Assembly (NCBI RefSeq): GCF_025567305.1
Contig: NZ_JAOQJP010000015.1
Coordinates: 1-54,964 of the forward strand
Direction of reading: 5' to 3'
DNA: 54,964 nucleotides
Origin: Lentihominibacter butyricus
Lineage (GTDB): Bacteria; Bacillota; Clostridia; Peptostreptococcales; Anaerovoracaceae
The position numbers and the translations under genes are program-made. Below the pieces are notes generated by a model. The model saw only the letters and a list, made by a program, of their open reading frames with translations. It searched no databases and was not told the DNA's origin. This document shows, one piece after another, positions 33,001 to 41,827 of this stretch. Numbering within the stretch: position 1 is the stretch's first letter; the number at the start of each line of letters is the position of its first letter.

Positions 33001-33852
33001 AAGGTTTTGTGCAAGGTTGATAATATCCTGCAAGTCCCTTGTATGGTCGCCGTATTCCATAGCTGCAACAAATTTTTCCCGGTCGTCGTCAAACTGCATT
33101 TTCAAAAGTTCGCTCAAATAGTTCAGTTCGTCAAGGCTTTCAAGCTCGGTCAATTTTCCTGCCAGTCCTGCAATAGAGGACTGGTATTCTGTGATATGCA
33201 GCTCCCCGTAGTTTTTGCCGTCTATCCCGATACGGTCAAAGACTTCTTTCAAATGCTCGGCAGTCGTGGGGAATGATACCCATTCGCCCGCAGGTCTGCC
33301 CTCGGTGTACTTTCCAAGATTAGAAAGATACCCGCTTAAAATCGTTTCTACCATGCGTTCGCTCCTTTCGTTTTCAATCATACGGTGCATAAGTTCGTAG
33401 TCCTCCATGCTCATGCTCCCGTCAAAAATATAGGGGTCGGGTTCTTCGCCGTCCCGGTAGGCTTTTTCAGAGAAAGGAAGCCCCGCAGCGTGGGCGGCGG
33501 CTCTTACTTCCTCGATAAGCTCCGGCGGCAGCCTGTCGTCGTGGGCTTCGATAAATTCCCCGATATTGCTATATCCGTTTTCGTAGTGGCGGCGCACCCC
33601 GGCGGTCAGCTCGTCAAGGTTCATATCCTCGCCAAGATAGCCGGAATAATAGCCGTTTACCACAACGGCGGCAGGGTCAGCCTGTTTGATTTCTTCCATG
33701 CGGCTTCTGTCCTCCGGGTAAATGTAGTCGCTCATTTCAAGGTGGAAATATTCGGCGTTCCAAGAACGTCCCGTTTTCCAAAACGCCACCCAAGCGATAC
33801 CGTCCCTTAATTCTTCTTGATAGTCCTTTACGGTGTCCCGTAAACTTGCCAT
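30019..33852 (-). CDS. Giant antirestriction fusion: ArdA-like + ArdC-like zincin + YodL + DUF4316
   Basis: A 1277-residue protein; the start at 33852 follows AAAGGAGGTTACAC. Domains in order: an N-terminal region (1-165); an ArdA-like domain (about 173-345, LSNLGKYTEGRPAGEWVSFP ... EEYGRDAAI); an ArdC/LtrC-like part with an ssDNA-binding-type segment (about 410-560); and a zinc peptidase motif HEIAHATLH (about 605) with a later Glu. A long helical linker follows, then a YodL domain (TFSIYQIKGGDETRDL) and a DUF4316-like tail ending KPSIRAQLKAAKE. ArdA mimics DNA and blocks type I restriction; ArdC-like proteins also protect incoming DNA. Fusion of both in one chain suggests protection of the transferred strand in the recipient. 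Confidence 0.82.
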   Translation of the reverse strand: MASLRDTVKDYQEELRDGIAWVAFWKTGRSWNAEYFHLEMSDYIYPEDRSRMEEIKQADPAAVVVNGYYSGYLGEDMNLDELTAGVRRHYENGYSNIGEFIEAHDDRLPPELIEEVRAAAHAAGLPFSEKAYRDGEEPDPYIFDGSMSMEDYELMHRMIENERSERMVETILSGYLSNLGKYTEGRPAGEWVSFPTTAEHLKEVFDRIGIDGKNYGELHITEYQSSIAGLAGKLTELESLDELNYLSELLKMQFDDDREKFVAAMEYGDHTRDLQDIINLAQNLDCYWLYPSVQSEEDYGHYLIEELDELELPEEAKKYFMYEEYGRDAAINDGGSFTEQGYIYNNRNTFTQWYDGRDVPEEYRVTPQPPVQEKEQADLDASAAIQTAATEQPPVLPIILSSEKPADKMKEITDRLEQGILGLYESDRYADYLRTMSKFHDYSLNNTILIAMQGGNLVKGYKQWEKEFDRHVKPGEKAIKILAPSPFTVKKQVEKIDPDTQKPVFDKDGKPVTEEKEIKIPAFRVVSVFDISQTEGKELPALTYELTGNVEQYKDFFAALEKTSPFAMGFEALSGGVKGRCNYEEKRIFINEGMDELQNIKTAIHEIAHATLHDTALAMPERPDRRTREVQAESVAYAVCQHYGLDTSDYSFGYIAGWSSGKELAELKGSLETIRSTAANLIDTIDGHFAEIQKAQDKEQTTEQAQPAQEAAKQPETKAAAPELPEETAPVQEKEAQPEQAAPAAPYYTINEAAAKRAKDMNSFSDYKQGSATAEYRHYVDEAVQLAERQKQRVDPMYHEKIDSLLDTYARKLAANMNKGYEIDARVPSILIAGGSNFPTRKKEKQNAARDSNYREWQDIQGLLDKIRSTGMGGISADDPQAVQKLEKKLESLEKSQETMKAVNAYYRKHKTLDGCPHLPPEELEKLKADMASSWHLEDKPFATWALSNNSAEIRRVKDRIKSLSQQKEIGFVGWEFDGGKVEANTEANRLQIFFEDKPDEATREALKSNGFRWSPKAGAWQRQLTSNAYYAADYVKAIAPLTGEKPTELQRAHIRQQKVAAQEQPAQEQPEQEAPQDKDTFSIYQIKGGDETRDLRFEPYDRLIAAGHRVDPKNYALVYSAPLTPGTSLEDIYTRFNIDHPKDFKGHSLSVSDVVVLHQNGQDTAHYVDSFGYKKVPEFLQPENYLKTAEQTTEQNYNMIDGQINNTPTVAELEAKVKTGETISLVDLAETVKADKERGKAAKTEKKPSIRAQLKAAKEQTPKKQAKQKTQDLERS

Positions 33853-33901
33853 GTGTAACCTCCTTTCTTCGGTTTCAGAGGGTAAAACCCTCCATAAAAC
33901 A

Positions 33902-34000
33902 GAGGGTTTGGGAAACTTCCCAACAAGCAAAAATCCCCGCCGTTCTCGGTAGAGAAAGCAGGGATTTTACGGAAAAGGGTACTCTTTTCCTATGCTTGCT
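33902..34000 (-). other. oriT-like module, copy 2 (inverted)
   Basis: On the minus strand this repeats copy 1 in the same order: block A (34000-33968) is identical over all 33 positions, the spacer is again 37 nt but different in sequence, and block B (33930-33902) agrees at 28 of 29 positions. The spacer forms its own stem (AAATCCC...GGGGATTT). It lies between topB and the start of the antirestriction fusion gene. Confidence 0.6.
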
Positions 34001-34006
34001 ATTCAG

Positions 34007-36097
34007 TTATTTCTTCTTCGACAGTTCAATGCGGTAGTTGACATATTTCCCGCCTGTATCAGCCAATACGATAGTTCCGTCGTAGGTTTTGCCCGTCTTT
34101 GGGGAATAGAGCTTTTTCACATTTACTTTGCCGGATTGTAAGAGTGCAGCGGCAATTTTGGGGGTAAAGGTTACTTTTCGTTCTTCAAAGAAACGGTCAT
34201 TTTTCCACATGGTAAAGCTACATTCCTTATTGCTGCAATAGTAGTTTTTCTTTCCCTCATAGACAGGAGAACCGCAGCGGGGGCAGCTTCCCAACGCTTC
34301 CCGTTCCGGCTTGAACATCTGCGCTTTATCATCAGAAAGAAACGGATAGGTCTTTACCAGTTCCCGCGCCATATCCTCGATACCCTCCATAAATGCGGCG
34401 GGGTCTGCCTTGCCTTTGGCAATCTGCGTCAGATTGTTTTCCCATTCTGCGGTAAGCTGCGGGCTTGTCAAGGTGTCCGGCAGGACACACACAAGATTGA
34501 TACCGTCCTTTGTGGGAAGTAGCTGCTTGCCTTTTCGCTCCACAAAGCCGCCCTTTACCAGTTTTTCAATGACGGCGGCGCGGGTGGCGGGAGTTCCAAG
34601 CCCTTTGCGTTCTGCGTCCGGGTCGGTGTCCTCACTTCCGGCGCGCTCCATAGCAGAGAGCAGCGACGCTTCGTTGTGAGGTTTTGGCGGTGTTGTGTCA
34701 TGCTCCGTTACCTTTGCCGTCGGATTTTCAAAGGTCTGTCCCTCGGTAAATGGCGGCAGGGTCTTTTCTGTGTCACTGTCTGCGTCGTCCGTTTCGGGCT
34801 TGTTCTTTAAGGCTGCCCTGTATCTTCGGTCAATCTCTTTCCACCCGTCGGACAGCACCGTTTTTCCCCTTGCGATAAAAGACTGTCCGGCACATTCAAA
34901 AACTGCTGTAACCGCTTCAAAGGTATGCGGTGCAGCGGTCGCCATGAGCAGACGCGCCCCGGCAAGGGTAAGGATATTCCTTTCGCTTTCCGGCAGCGTG
35001 GCAAGGTCGGTCTTTGCAAGCTCCATAGTCGGGATAATGGCATGGTGGTCTGATACCTTTTTACTGTTCAGCACCTTTCCAAGCTCCGGCGTGAAGTCTT
35101 TTCCCGCCATAAAAGAAAATTTCCCACAAAGCAGCTTGATAATGCCCGCCGCTGTGTCGCTCATGTCGTCGGTCAGAAATGCGCTGTCTGTTCTCGGATA
35201 AGTAAGAAGTCTTTTTTCATACAGAGATTGTGCAAGGTCAAGGGTCTGCTTTGCGGTATAACCGAACAGGCGGTTTGCTTCCCTCTGTAAAGAAGTAAGG
35301 TCAAAGAGCTTCGGCGGGGCTGCGGTCTTTTTCTCTTTCACAAGGGAAGCACAGACTGCTTTTGACACTTCGCAAGCAGCTTTCAGCTTGTCAGCTTCGG
35401 AACGGTCAGATAGTTTTTCGCTTGCAGCTTCCGCGCCGGATAAGACAAGGCGCACATGGTAGTATTTTTCTTTCTTAAATGTGGTAATCGCTGCGTCCCG
35501 GTCAACAAGCATTTTTAAGGTCGGGGTCTGTACGCGTCCCACGTTCAAGGTATGATTGTAAAGGACAGAGAAAAGGCGGGTGGCATTGATACCGATTAAC
35601 CAGTCAGCCTTTGCCCTGCACAATGCGGAAGCAAAGAGCGCGTCGTATTCCTCGCCGTTCTTCAGACGGGAAAAGCCCTCTTTGATTGCGCTGTCCTCCA
35701 TAGAAGAAATCCAAAGGCGGCGCATAGGTTTCTTGCAGCCCGCCATTTCATAGACAAAGCGGAAAATGAGTTCGCCCTCGCGCCCCGCGTCGCAGGCATT
35801 GACGACTTCGGAAACGTCTGCCCGGTGCATAAGCTCTTTTAGGGTTTTGAATTGCTTTTCCTTGTCAGAAGCAACGGTGTACTTCCATTCCTGCGGCAAA
35901 ATCGGTAAGCTGTCATAGCTCCACTTTTTATATTGTTCCCCGTAGGTGGCAGCTTCCGCAAGCCCTACCAAATGTCCCACGCACCAAGAAACGATATAGC
36001 CGCTTCCTGTGAGAAATCCGTCTTTCTTTTCCTTTGCCCCCAGTACGGCAGCGATTGTCTGTGCCACACTGGGCTTTTCTGCGATAACTAAAATCAA
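34007..36097 (-). CDS. topB: DNA topoisomerase III (type IA)
   Basis: 696 residues. Toprim at the N-terminus (MILVIAEKPSVAQ; ACDAGREGE around 100-108), catalytic Tyr300 in LLTYPRTDS, core segments RVQTPTLKMLVDRD and HHAIIPT, and one C-terminal zinc finger (CPRCG...YYCSNKECSF). It relaxes and decatenates single-stranded regions; TopB genes are standard in Tn1549-like transfer operons and probably help processing at oriT. An oriT-like module lies at its 3' end. Confidence 0.95.
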   Translation of the reverse strand: MILVIAEKPSVAQTIAAVLGAKEKKDGFLTGSGYIVSWCVGHLVGLAEAATYGEQYKKWSYDSLPILPQEWKYTVASDKEKQFKTLKELMHRADVSEVVNACDAGREGELIFRFVYEMAGCKKPMRRLWISSMEDSAIKEGFSRLKNGEEYDALFASALCRAKADWLIGINATRLFSVLYNHTLNVGRVQTPTLKMLVDRDAAITTFKKEKYYHVRLVLSGAEAASEKLSDRSEADKLKAACEVSKAVCASLVKEKKTAAPPKLFDLTSLQREANRLFGYTAKQTLDLAQSLYEKRLLTYPRTDSAFLTDDMSDTAAGIIKLLCGKFSFMAGKDFTPELGKVLNSKKVSDHHAIIPTMELAKTDLATLPESERNILTLAGARLLMATAAPHTFEAVTAVFECAGQSFIARGKTVLSDGWKEIDRRYRAALKNKPETDDADSDTEKTLPPFTEGQTFENPTAKVTEHDTTPPKPHNEASLLSAMERAGSEDTDPDAERKGLGTPATRAAVIEKLVKGGFVERKGKQLLPTKDGINLVCVLPDTLTSPQLTAEWENNLTQIAKGKADPAAFMEGIEDMARELVKTYPFLSDDKAQMFKPEREALGSCPRCGSPVYEGKKNYYCSNKECSFTMWKNDRFFEERKVTFTPKIAAALLQSGKVNVKKLYSPKTGKTYDGTIVLADTGGKYVNYRIELSKKK

Positions 36098-36113
36098 ATA
36101 TAAGTTCCTCCTT

Positions 36114-36302
36114 TCAGCGTTCCGGCTCGGTTTTCTTTTTCTCCTGTACCTGTTTCAGACAGTACCCCACACAAGGGGACTGTCCCTTGTAAGGGCAGGA
36201 AGCACAAGCAGGGGGATAAGGAACAGGCGGCGCATTATCACGCCGCCCGTTCGGTTTCTGTATCATCATCTTTTCAAAGGGATTGTTGGTAAACAGGGTC
36301 AT
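36114..36302 (-). CDS. Small Cys-rich conserved ICE protein
   Basis: 62 residues with four clustered cysteines (CASCPYKGQSPCVGYC), likely a small metal-binding knuckle, and a basic C-terminus. Coupled by ATGA to the DUF4366 gene and 16 nt before topB. The family is not named here; conserved placement in Tn1549-like operons is from memory. Confidence 0.65.
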   Translation of the reverse strand: MTLFTNNPFEKMMIQKPNGRRDNAPPVPYPPACASCPYKGQSPCVGYCLKQVQEKKKTEPER

Positions 36303-37027
36303 AGGGTTTCTTCCTCCGTTTCTTCATCTTCGGGAGTTTCCCCGGTATCTGCTTCCGGCTCGTCCTCGTCGTAGTCCTCAAATTCAAAATCTTCAAGGTC
36401 GGTATCGCCCTTTACATTCTGCTTCGGCTTTAGAAACTTAAAGTAGTAGAACGCTGCGCCGCCACCAAGCAGGGCAAAGAGGACTAAGGCAAGCACCACA
36501 CCGGGATTGCCGCCTTTTTCTTTCAGTTCTTCCGGCTGCTCCGTTGGTGTTGGGGTAGGTTCTTTGCCTGTGCAGCCTGTCATACTGGTAACACATACCG
36601 GGCAGGACGTGTTTACCTTTCCGACTTCGCATTTTTCCGTACAGTTACAGATTTCCGGCTTTTTGGCAGCTTCGCCGTTTTCGGTCAGTGCCATAAGGTC
36701 GGCTTCGTCCACTTGATTTAGGAAATGTACGGTCTGTTCGCCCTCGGCGGCGCGGTCAATGAGGATATAGAAATAGTTGCCGCCTTTGGTGGTAACAGTG
36801 ATAAGTTGCTTATTGCCGCCGTAATCGTCAACCAGTGTAGCGTTTCCCTTTGGGGTAAGGGGCGGCGTTTCCTCTTTTTCCTCCACAACTACATTACTGT
36901 CGTTGGTCGCGTCCCCGGCGGGCGGCTCTGTGGCTGCGCCCTGTGCATAGGCAGGGACAGAAAAACCGCCCATAAGGATAAGGGCGGCACAAAGGGCAGT
37001 CATGGTCTTTTTCAGTTTATTCTTCAT
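36299..37027 (-). CDS. DUF4366 membrane-anchored transfer protein
   Basis: About 242 residues: a signal peptide (LKKTMTALCAALILMGGFSVPAYAQ), an outside domain with TTKGGNYFYILIDRAAEG and a Cys-rich patch (CNCTEKCEVGKVNTSCPVC), one membrane segment near residue 185 (VVLALVLFALLGGGAAFYYF) and a very acidic cytoplasmic tail. This is the DUF4366 layout. It is probably part of the cell-surface side of the transfer apparatus. The ATG at 37027 is preferred over 37033 for spacing. Confidence 0.88.
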   Translation of the reverse strand: MKNKLKKTMTALCAALILMGGFSVPAYAQGAATEPPAGDATNDSNVVVEEKEETPPLTPKGNATLVDDYGGNKQLITVTTKGGNYFYILIDRAAEGEQTVHFLNQVDEADLMALTENGEAAKKPEICNCTEKCEVGKVNTSCPVCVTSMTGCTGKEPTPTPTEQPEELKEKGGNPGVVLALVLFALLGGGAAFYYFKFLKPKQNVKGDTDLEDFEFEDYDEDEPEADTGETPEDEETEEETL

Positions 37028-37274
37028 CTGCATTTTCCTCCTGTTCGTTTTCTTCTGCGGGTGCGGCAGTCATGCCGGGAATACCGCCGCCGGACAGCAT
37101 AGCGTTCAGTTCCTGCGGGGTCAGACGCATAGCTCGTACAAGCTGCACGATTTCAAGGTTTTCCGCTTCGGTTTTCTGCACTTCCAGTCCTTTTAACTTG
37201 TTCTGATACTCTGTGATTTTCTCGCGGGTCTTTGCGATTTCCTTATTGATACGGTCAATTTTATTGTTTGCCAT
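37017..37274 (-). CDS. DUF4315 family protein
   Basis: 85 residues: an N-terminal coiled coil (KIDRINKEIAKTREKITEYQ), the segment VQLVRAMRLTPQELNAML and an acidic C-terminus (NEQEENADEE). DUF4315 always sits next to DUF4366 in these operons; here their genes overlap by 11 nt. Function unknown. Confidence 0.88.
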   Translation of the reverse strand: MANNKIDRINKEIAKTREKITEYQNKLKGLEVQKTEAENLEIVQLVRAMRLTPQELNAMLSGGGIPGMTAAPAEENEQEENADEE

Positions 37275-37305
37275 AGGTCATTTCTCCTTTCTTTTTGGGG
37301 TTGCT

Positions 37306-39381
37306 TTACCAGTTCATCAGCCCGTAGCCTTTGATACATTGATAGTTAAGGTCATAGCTCTTTATCTTGCAGGCGTCGCCGGAATTGCCCTCAACGGTAT
37401 AGACGCGGCTACCGTCCCTGCCAAGCACAAGCCCCACATGGTCGGCAACGCCGTCTAAATCCCAATCGAAAAAGATAGCGTCGCCCGGTGCGATATTCTC
37501 ATAGCCGCGTGCGCCCCATTGTCCCCTTGACTGAAACCAAGGGACACCCTGCCATTCGCAGCCCGCAAAGCGCGGTTCGCTTTTTCCGGCTTGATTGTAG
37601 CACCATGATACAAAACAGGCGCACCATTCCACGCGGCTGTTAAAGCCGTACCAAGACCAGTAAGGGTAGCCGCCCACATTTCCGACTTGCTGCTTTGCAA
37701 GCTCCATAAGCTCTTGATTTCCGGGGCGCGTACCGTTTACAAACTCCACACCGCTTAAATCCTCGGACGGGCTTCCGTCGGGAGAACCGCCGCCAAAAAT
37801 CAGCGGTTTGTTGCCGCTTGTTTCCAAATACACCCGGTACATTTCAAGCTGCTGTGGCGTAAGAAGTTCCTCCGCAAGCTCTGAAATCGGCTTGTTTGTC
37901 AGTTTCACATTTAAGATGTGATACTCATAAGGGACTTCCTCGGTGGTGGTTTCCCCGGTTTCCGGGTCGGTGCTTGTTTCGGTGCGGTAGCGTATTTCCA
38001 CTTCCTCGGTCAGCGTCAAGGTGTACTGCATGGAAAAGATACGTTCAAGCTCTGCCTGTGCGCTCTGCGGGGTGTAGCTCTGCAAGAGGGCGGTCAAGTA
38101 AGACGCAAGTTCGTGGGGGTTATGCCCGATACTGTCAAGGTCGTAGCGGTATTCATCATAGCCGGGGTGGGTGCTTTCGATATTGTCAATCTCACTTTGC
38201 AGCCCGTTTTCCAATGCGGCATAGTTGTTTTCAACTGCCACAAGGTCGCTGTCCTCGGATGTGTAGGAAGTGCCAAGCACCCCGTTTGTCAAGCCCGAAA
38301 ACATAGCCCCGCAAGAGGACAGCCCTGCGGAAATCATAATAAAGAGAAGCAGCGCGGCAACTGCAATCAAAATGCCCGCCGGGTGTCTTGCCGCAAATGC
38401 GGCGGCTTTCCTCGTTTCCTCGGCGGTTTTCTTCGCCGTCTTTCTTGTGGCTTCCGCTGCGGCTTTTGCCCCTCCTTTCTTTGCCGCCTTTGCATACTGG
38501 CGTTTTATCTGCTGTTTCTGCATGAAACGGGAAAGCGGGTTAGAAGTAAGCTGCGGGTTGTCGTGCAGGGTTTTGTGATACTGGAAGTTGACGTTTGCCT
38601 TAAATGCTGCCTTTTCTGCCTTTGCCGCTTCCCGGTAAGGTTTCAGCTTATGGCTGCGGTAGCCCTGTTTTAACTTCCGCGCCCCGTATTTCGCGCCGCG
38701 CTCGGCAAGTTCCTCCGATTTATGCGCCCCCTCAACGCCGGAATTGTCCTTTTCAACGGAATGTATCTTGTTGTGGACGAAAATCCCTGCTTCCTGTGCG
38801 GGGCGGGACAGCGGGTTTCCTTTTTTGCCGCCGGGTATCGGTTTTTCCTGTTCTTCAAAGTGAAGTCGGGTCTTTGCCTTTCCTGCGGCTTCGTCAAAGG
38901 TGCGCTCCTTAACCAGTTTCTTTTGCTTCGGGATAGCTGCCTTTGCTGCGTCCAGTCGGTCAGCGGCTTTGTTTGATTTCTCAATATAGCATTCCAGTTC
39001 CGGGACGGCAAGTTCTTCCTCGGTAAACTGCAAGCGGGAAGATGTTGTTTGTACGGTAACTTCCTCCTGTGCTTTATGTACCGCTTTTTTACTGGCTCTG
39101 CGGGTCTGTGCTGCTTCGATATGCTCCATAACGCGCTCTGCTGTGGCGGTGTCCCTTGCGGGGGAAGCTCCCGGTGCGTGGGGTAACGGGGAAGTTTGGG
39201 ACGCTACACCTTGAAGCTGCGTCCCGTCCTGCGCCGCTTGCTGCTCCGGGGACTTTTGAAAATCCGCGTCCTGTTCCCGTTTACTGATACGCTCGGCGGT
39301 CTGCTGTGTTTCGTTTACCTCAATAAGCCCGTCGCGGGTCATTTTCTGTGTGATTTTATCGCGGGATTTATATTGCTTCAT
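37306..39381 (-). CDS. Transfer-associated cell wall hydrolase with CHAP domain
   Basis: 691 residues. A long charged, cytoplasmic N-terminal region (about 1-330, partly coiled-coil), one membrane segment (about 342-362, ILIAVAALLLFIMISAGL), a middle outside domain and a C-terminal CHAP/NlpC-like amidase (WCACFVSWCYNQAG with the catalytic Cys; DHVGLVLG with His). It opens peptidoglycan locally for the secretion channel, like Tn916 Orf14 or VirB1. The ATG at 39381 follows GTGAGGTG. Confidence 0.9.
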   Translation of the reverse strand: MKQYKSRDKITQKMTRDGLIEVNETQQTAERISKREQDADFQKSPEQQAAQDGTQLQGVASQTSPLPHAPGASPARDTATAERVMEHIEAAQTRRASKKAVHKAQEEVTVQTTSSRLQFTEEELAVPELECYIEKSNKAADRLDAAKAAIPKQKKLVKERTFDEAAGKAKTRLHFEEQEKPIPGGKKGNPLSRPAQEAGIFVHNKIHSVEKDNSGVEGAHKSEELAERGAKYGARKLKQGYRSHKLKPYREAAKAEKAAFKANVNFQYHKTLHDNPQLTSNPLSRFMQKQQIKRQYAKAAKKGGAKAAAEATRKTAKKTAEETRKAAAFAARHPAGILIAVAALLLFIMISAGLSSCGAMFSGLTNGVLGTSYTSEDSDLVAVENNYAALENGLQSEIDNIESTHPGYDEYRYDLDSIGHNPHELASYLTALLQSYTPQSAQAELERIFSMQYTLTLTEEVEIRYRTETSTDPETGETTTEEVPYEYHILNVKLTNKPISELAEELLTPQQLEMYRVYLETSGNKPLIFGGGSPDGSPSEDLSGVEFVNGTRPGNQELMELAKQQVGNVGGYPYWSWYGFNSRVEWCACFVSWCYNQAGKSEPRFAGCEWQGVPWFQSRGQWGARGYENIAPGDAIFFDWDLDGVADHVGLVLGRDGSRVYTVEGNSGDACKIKSYDLNYQCIKGYGLMNW

Positions 39382-39391
39382 GGTCTGCACC

Positions 39392-41827
39392 TCACTTTCC
39401 GCTTTCGGAAACTTCCTCCGGCTTCGTCGTCATTACCCTGTAAAGCTCGGTATCTTTCGGGAAGCGGTCTACAAAAGGCAGCACCACATTTCCATAGAAG
39501 ATAAGCCCCTCGCCCGCTTCGGTGTGGGTAACATACTTCATCTGCTGCGGGGAAATATTAAGCTGCTTTGCAAGGATAGTACGGTCGCCCTGCGCTTGAT
39601 TGAGCATGAGGACAAAATCGCTGTTCTCAAAGATATTTTCCACCTCGCGGCTTGCCAAAAGGTCTTTGACGTTCTGCGTAATGGCTGTTGGGATACCGCC
39701 CCATTTACGGAAACGCTTCCAAATCTCCACGCTGTAAGCGGCGGTCTGTTCCTCTTTTAAGAGCAAGTGAAATTCGTCCATATAGTAGCGGGTCGCCTTT
39801 TTCTCTGCCCGGTTTATCGTTACCCTGTTCCATGTCTGGTCTTGCACAATGAGCATACCTAACTTTTTAAGCTGCTTTCCAAGCTGCTTTATATCAAAGC
39901 AGACAAGGCGGTTAGAAAGTTCCACGTTGGTTCTGTGGTTGAATACGTTAAGGCTGCCGGAAACATACAGCTCCAATGCCGCCGCGATACGGGCAGCTTC
40001 CGGCTCCGGCTGTCTTAACAGCTCGTCGTAAAGGTCGCCCAAGATAGGCATTTTTGCCGGGTCGGGGTCTGCAAGGAACGGGCGGTACACATTTCTTACA
40101 GCCCTGTCAATGACGGTCTTATCGACAGGCTGCAAACCCTCCTTGCCTCCGATAACAAGCTCGCAAAGGGAAAGGATAAAATCACTTTTCAGCGCAAGGG
40201 GGTTGTCGTCCTCGCTGTAATTAAGGTTTATGTCCATAGGGTTTACATACTGGGGCTTGCCGTCAATGCCCCTGCCCGTAGGGGAAAGACGTATCACTTG
40301 CCCATTAAGACGCTGCACAAGGGAAAAATACTCGGCTTCCGGGTCGCAGATGATAATGTCGTCGTCGGTAATGAGGAAAGCATTTGTCATTTCCCTTTTT
40401 GCCGCAAAAGATTTTCCGCTTCCCGGCGTTCCCAATATAAGCCCGTTGGGATTTTTGAGCTGCTTTCTGTCGCAGAGTATCATGTTGTTAGAAAGGGCGT
40501 TCAAGCCATAGTACAGGGCTTGCCCCGTCTGAAAAAGCTCCTGCGTGATAAAGGGAATGAAAATAGCGGTGCTTGATGTGGTAAGCCCCCGTTGTATCGG
40601 GATAAGGTTTTCCCCAATCGGCACACTGGATAAAAGCCCTGCTTCCTGCTGATAGTCAAGGCGTGTCAGGCGGCAGTTGTATTTCTGTGCGATACCCGCC
40701 GCAGCGAAAATATCATTTTCCAGTTTCCGCTTCGTGTCTGCCATGTTTACCACAAGGAACGTAAGGAGAAACATTCGCTCGTTGCGGCTCTGTAAGTCCT
40801 GCAACAAGTTCTTTGCTTCGCTGCCAAAGGTGGCAAGGTCGGACGGGATTATATCCATGTCATAGCCGCTTCTAACCGCTTTTTTCTGTTCCTCAATCTT
40901 CATCTTGTCAAGGTCTGTGATTTTGCGCTTAATGGTCTTGATTGCTTCCGACTGGTCGATACTGCGGATATGTAAATTGACGATTACCCCTGTTTCCAAG
41001 TCCAGTATGTCGGCAAGCATACGGTCGTTAAGCTCCGGCGCAAGGATTTCAAGGAAGCTCGCCGCGCCGATTTTCTTCCCCATGCGGAAATATCTGCCCT
41101 CGCCAAAACGGAAAGAGGACGGGGCGATAAAATCCTTTGTAGACAGCCCCGACGGGGTAAGCCAGTCAAAGGAAAAGGAGAACGGCTCGCCCTCCGGGTG
41201 GAATACCCCATGCAGCACCTTTAAGCGTTCATAGCCGGATAAGGGGCGGGCGGTTACGCCAAGCACCTTGAAATTGTTAAACACGTCGGTTTCGATACGG
41301 GAAAGTCTTGATTTTGCAGCCGCCTTGTTATCGGCTTCAACGGTAAAGGTAATGTATTTGTGCTTCACAAGCCCGTTGTTGCCTTTACTAAGCTGATTTT
41401 TCAGCATATCCGAATACTCGGTGCGGATAGAGTTAAAAGCGTCCTCCTGTGCCGGGATAGTGATAGCTTTTTCTGCCTGTTCCCGCTGCGTCCCTTGATT
41501 GATGAAAGAAAGCTGCACGCTCACGCTCGCGTCAAAGTAGTTGAGGAAATCGCACCAGTTTTCAAAAATGGCGGTCTTATCGTCTGCCTGTGCAAGCTGA
41601 TAATTGATGTCCTCGAACACGACGCACTTTGAATATCTCTTTTCCGTAACCTTGCAGATACCGTCCGGGTACATGGCAAGGTAAGGAATGGTCTGCTGTG
41701 CGGTGCGGGCTTTGCCGTCCCCCTTTGCCTTTCGGATAGCTTCGGCAATCTGTTTCTTTTCGGCGCGGGTCAGCTTACGCCTGTTTCCTGCGGCTTCCCG
41801 CGTCTTTTTTGTTTGTCCTTTTGACAA
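39392..41827 (-). CDS. virB4: VirB4/TraE-like conjugation ATPase
   Basis: 811 residues from a TTG start at 41827, chosen because AAAGGAGGTATCAGCGA precedes it and because relatives begin with this Ser/Lys-rich stretch; the frame itself is open further upstream inside the PrgI gene. Walker A GTPGSGKS lies at about 466-473 and Walker B near DEFHLLL. The long N-terminal half matches the VirB4 CagE region. It drives type IV secretion. It overlaps the PrgI gene by 53 nt. Confidence 0.93.
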   Translation of the reverse strand: MSKGQTKKTREAAGNRRKLTRAEKKQIAEAIRKAKGDGKARTAQQTIPYLAMYPDGICKVTEKRYSKCVVFEDINYQLAQADDKTAIFENWCDFLNYFDASVSVQLSFINQGTQREQAEKAITIPAQEDAFNSIRTEYSDMLKNQLSKGNNGLVKHKYITFTVEADNKAAAKSRLSRIETDVFNNFKVLGVTARPLSGYERLKVLHGVFHPEGEPFSFSFDWLTPSGLSTKDFIAPSSFRFGEGRYFRMGKKIGAASFLEILAPELNDRMLADILDLETGVIVNLHIRSIDQSEAIKTIKRKITDLDKMKIEEQKKAVRSGYDMDIIPSDLATFGSEAKNLLQDLQSRNERMFLLTFLVVNMADTKRKLENDIFAAAGIAQKYNCRLTRLDYQQEAGLLSSVPIGENLIPIQRGLTTSSTAIFIPFITQELFQTGQALYYGLNALSNNMILCDRKQLKNPNGLILGTPGSGKSFAAKREMTNAFLITDDDIIICDPEAEYFSLVQRLNGQVIRLSPTGRGIDGKPQYVNPMDINLNYSEDDNPLALKSDFILSLCELVIGGKEGLQPVDKTVIDRAVRNVYRPFLADPDPAKMPILGDLYDELLRQPEPEAARIAAALELYVSGSLNVFNHRTNVELSNRLVCFDIKQLGKQLKKLGMLIVQDQTWNRVTINRAEKKATRYYMDEFHLLLKEEQTAAYSVEIWKRFRKWGGIPTAITQNVKDLLASREVENIFENSDFVLMLNQAQGDRTILAKQLNISPQQMKYVTHTEAGEGLIFYGNVVLPFVDRFPKDTELYRVMTTKPEEVSESGK

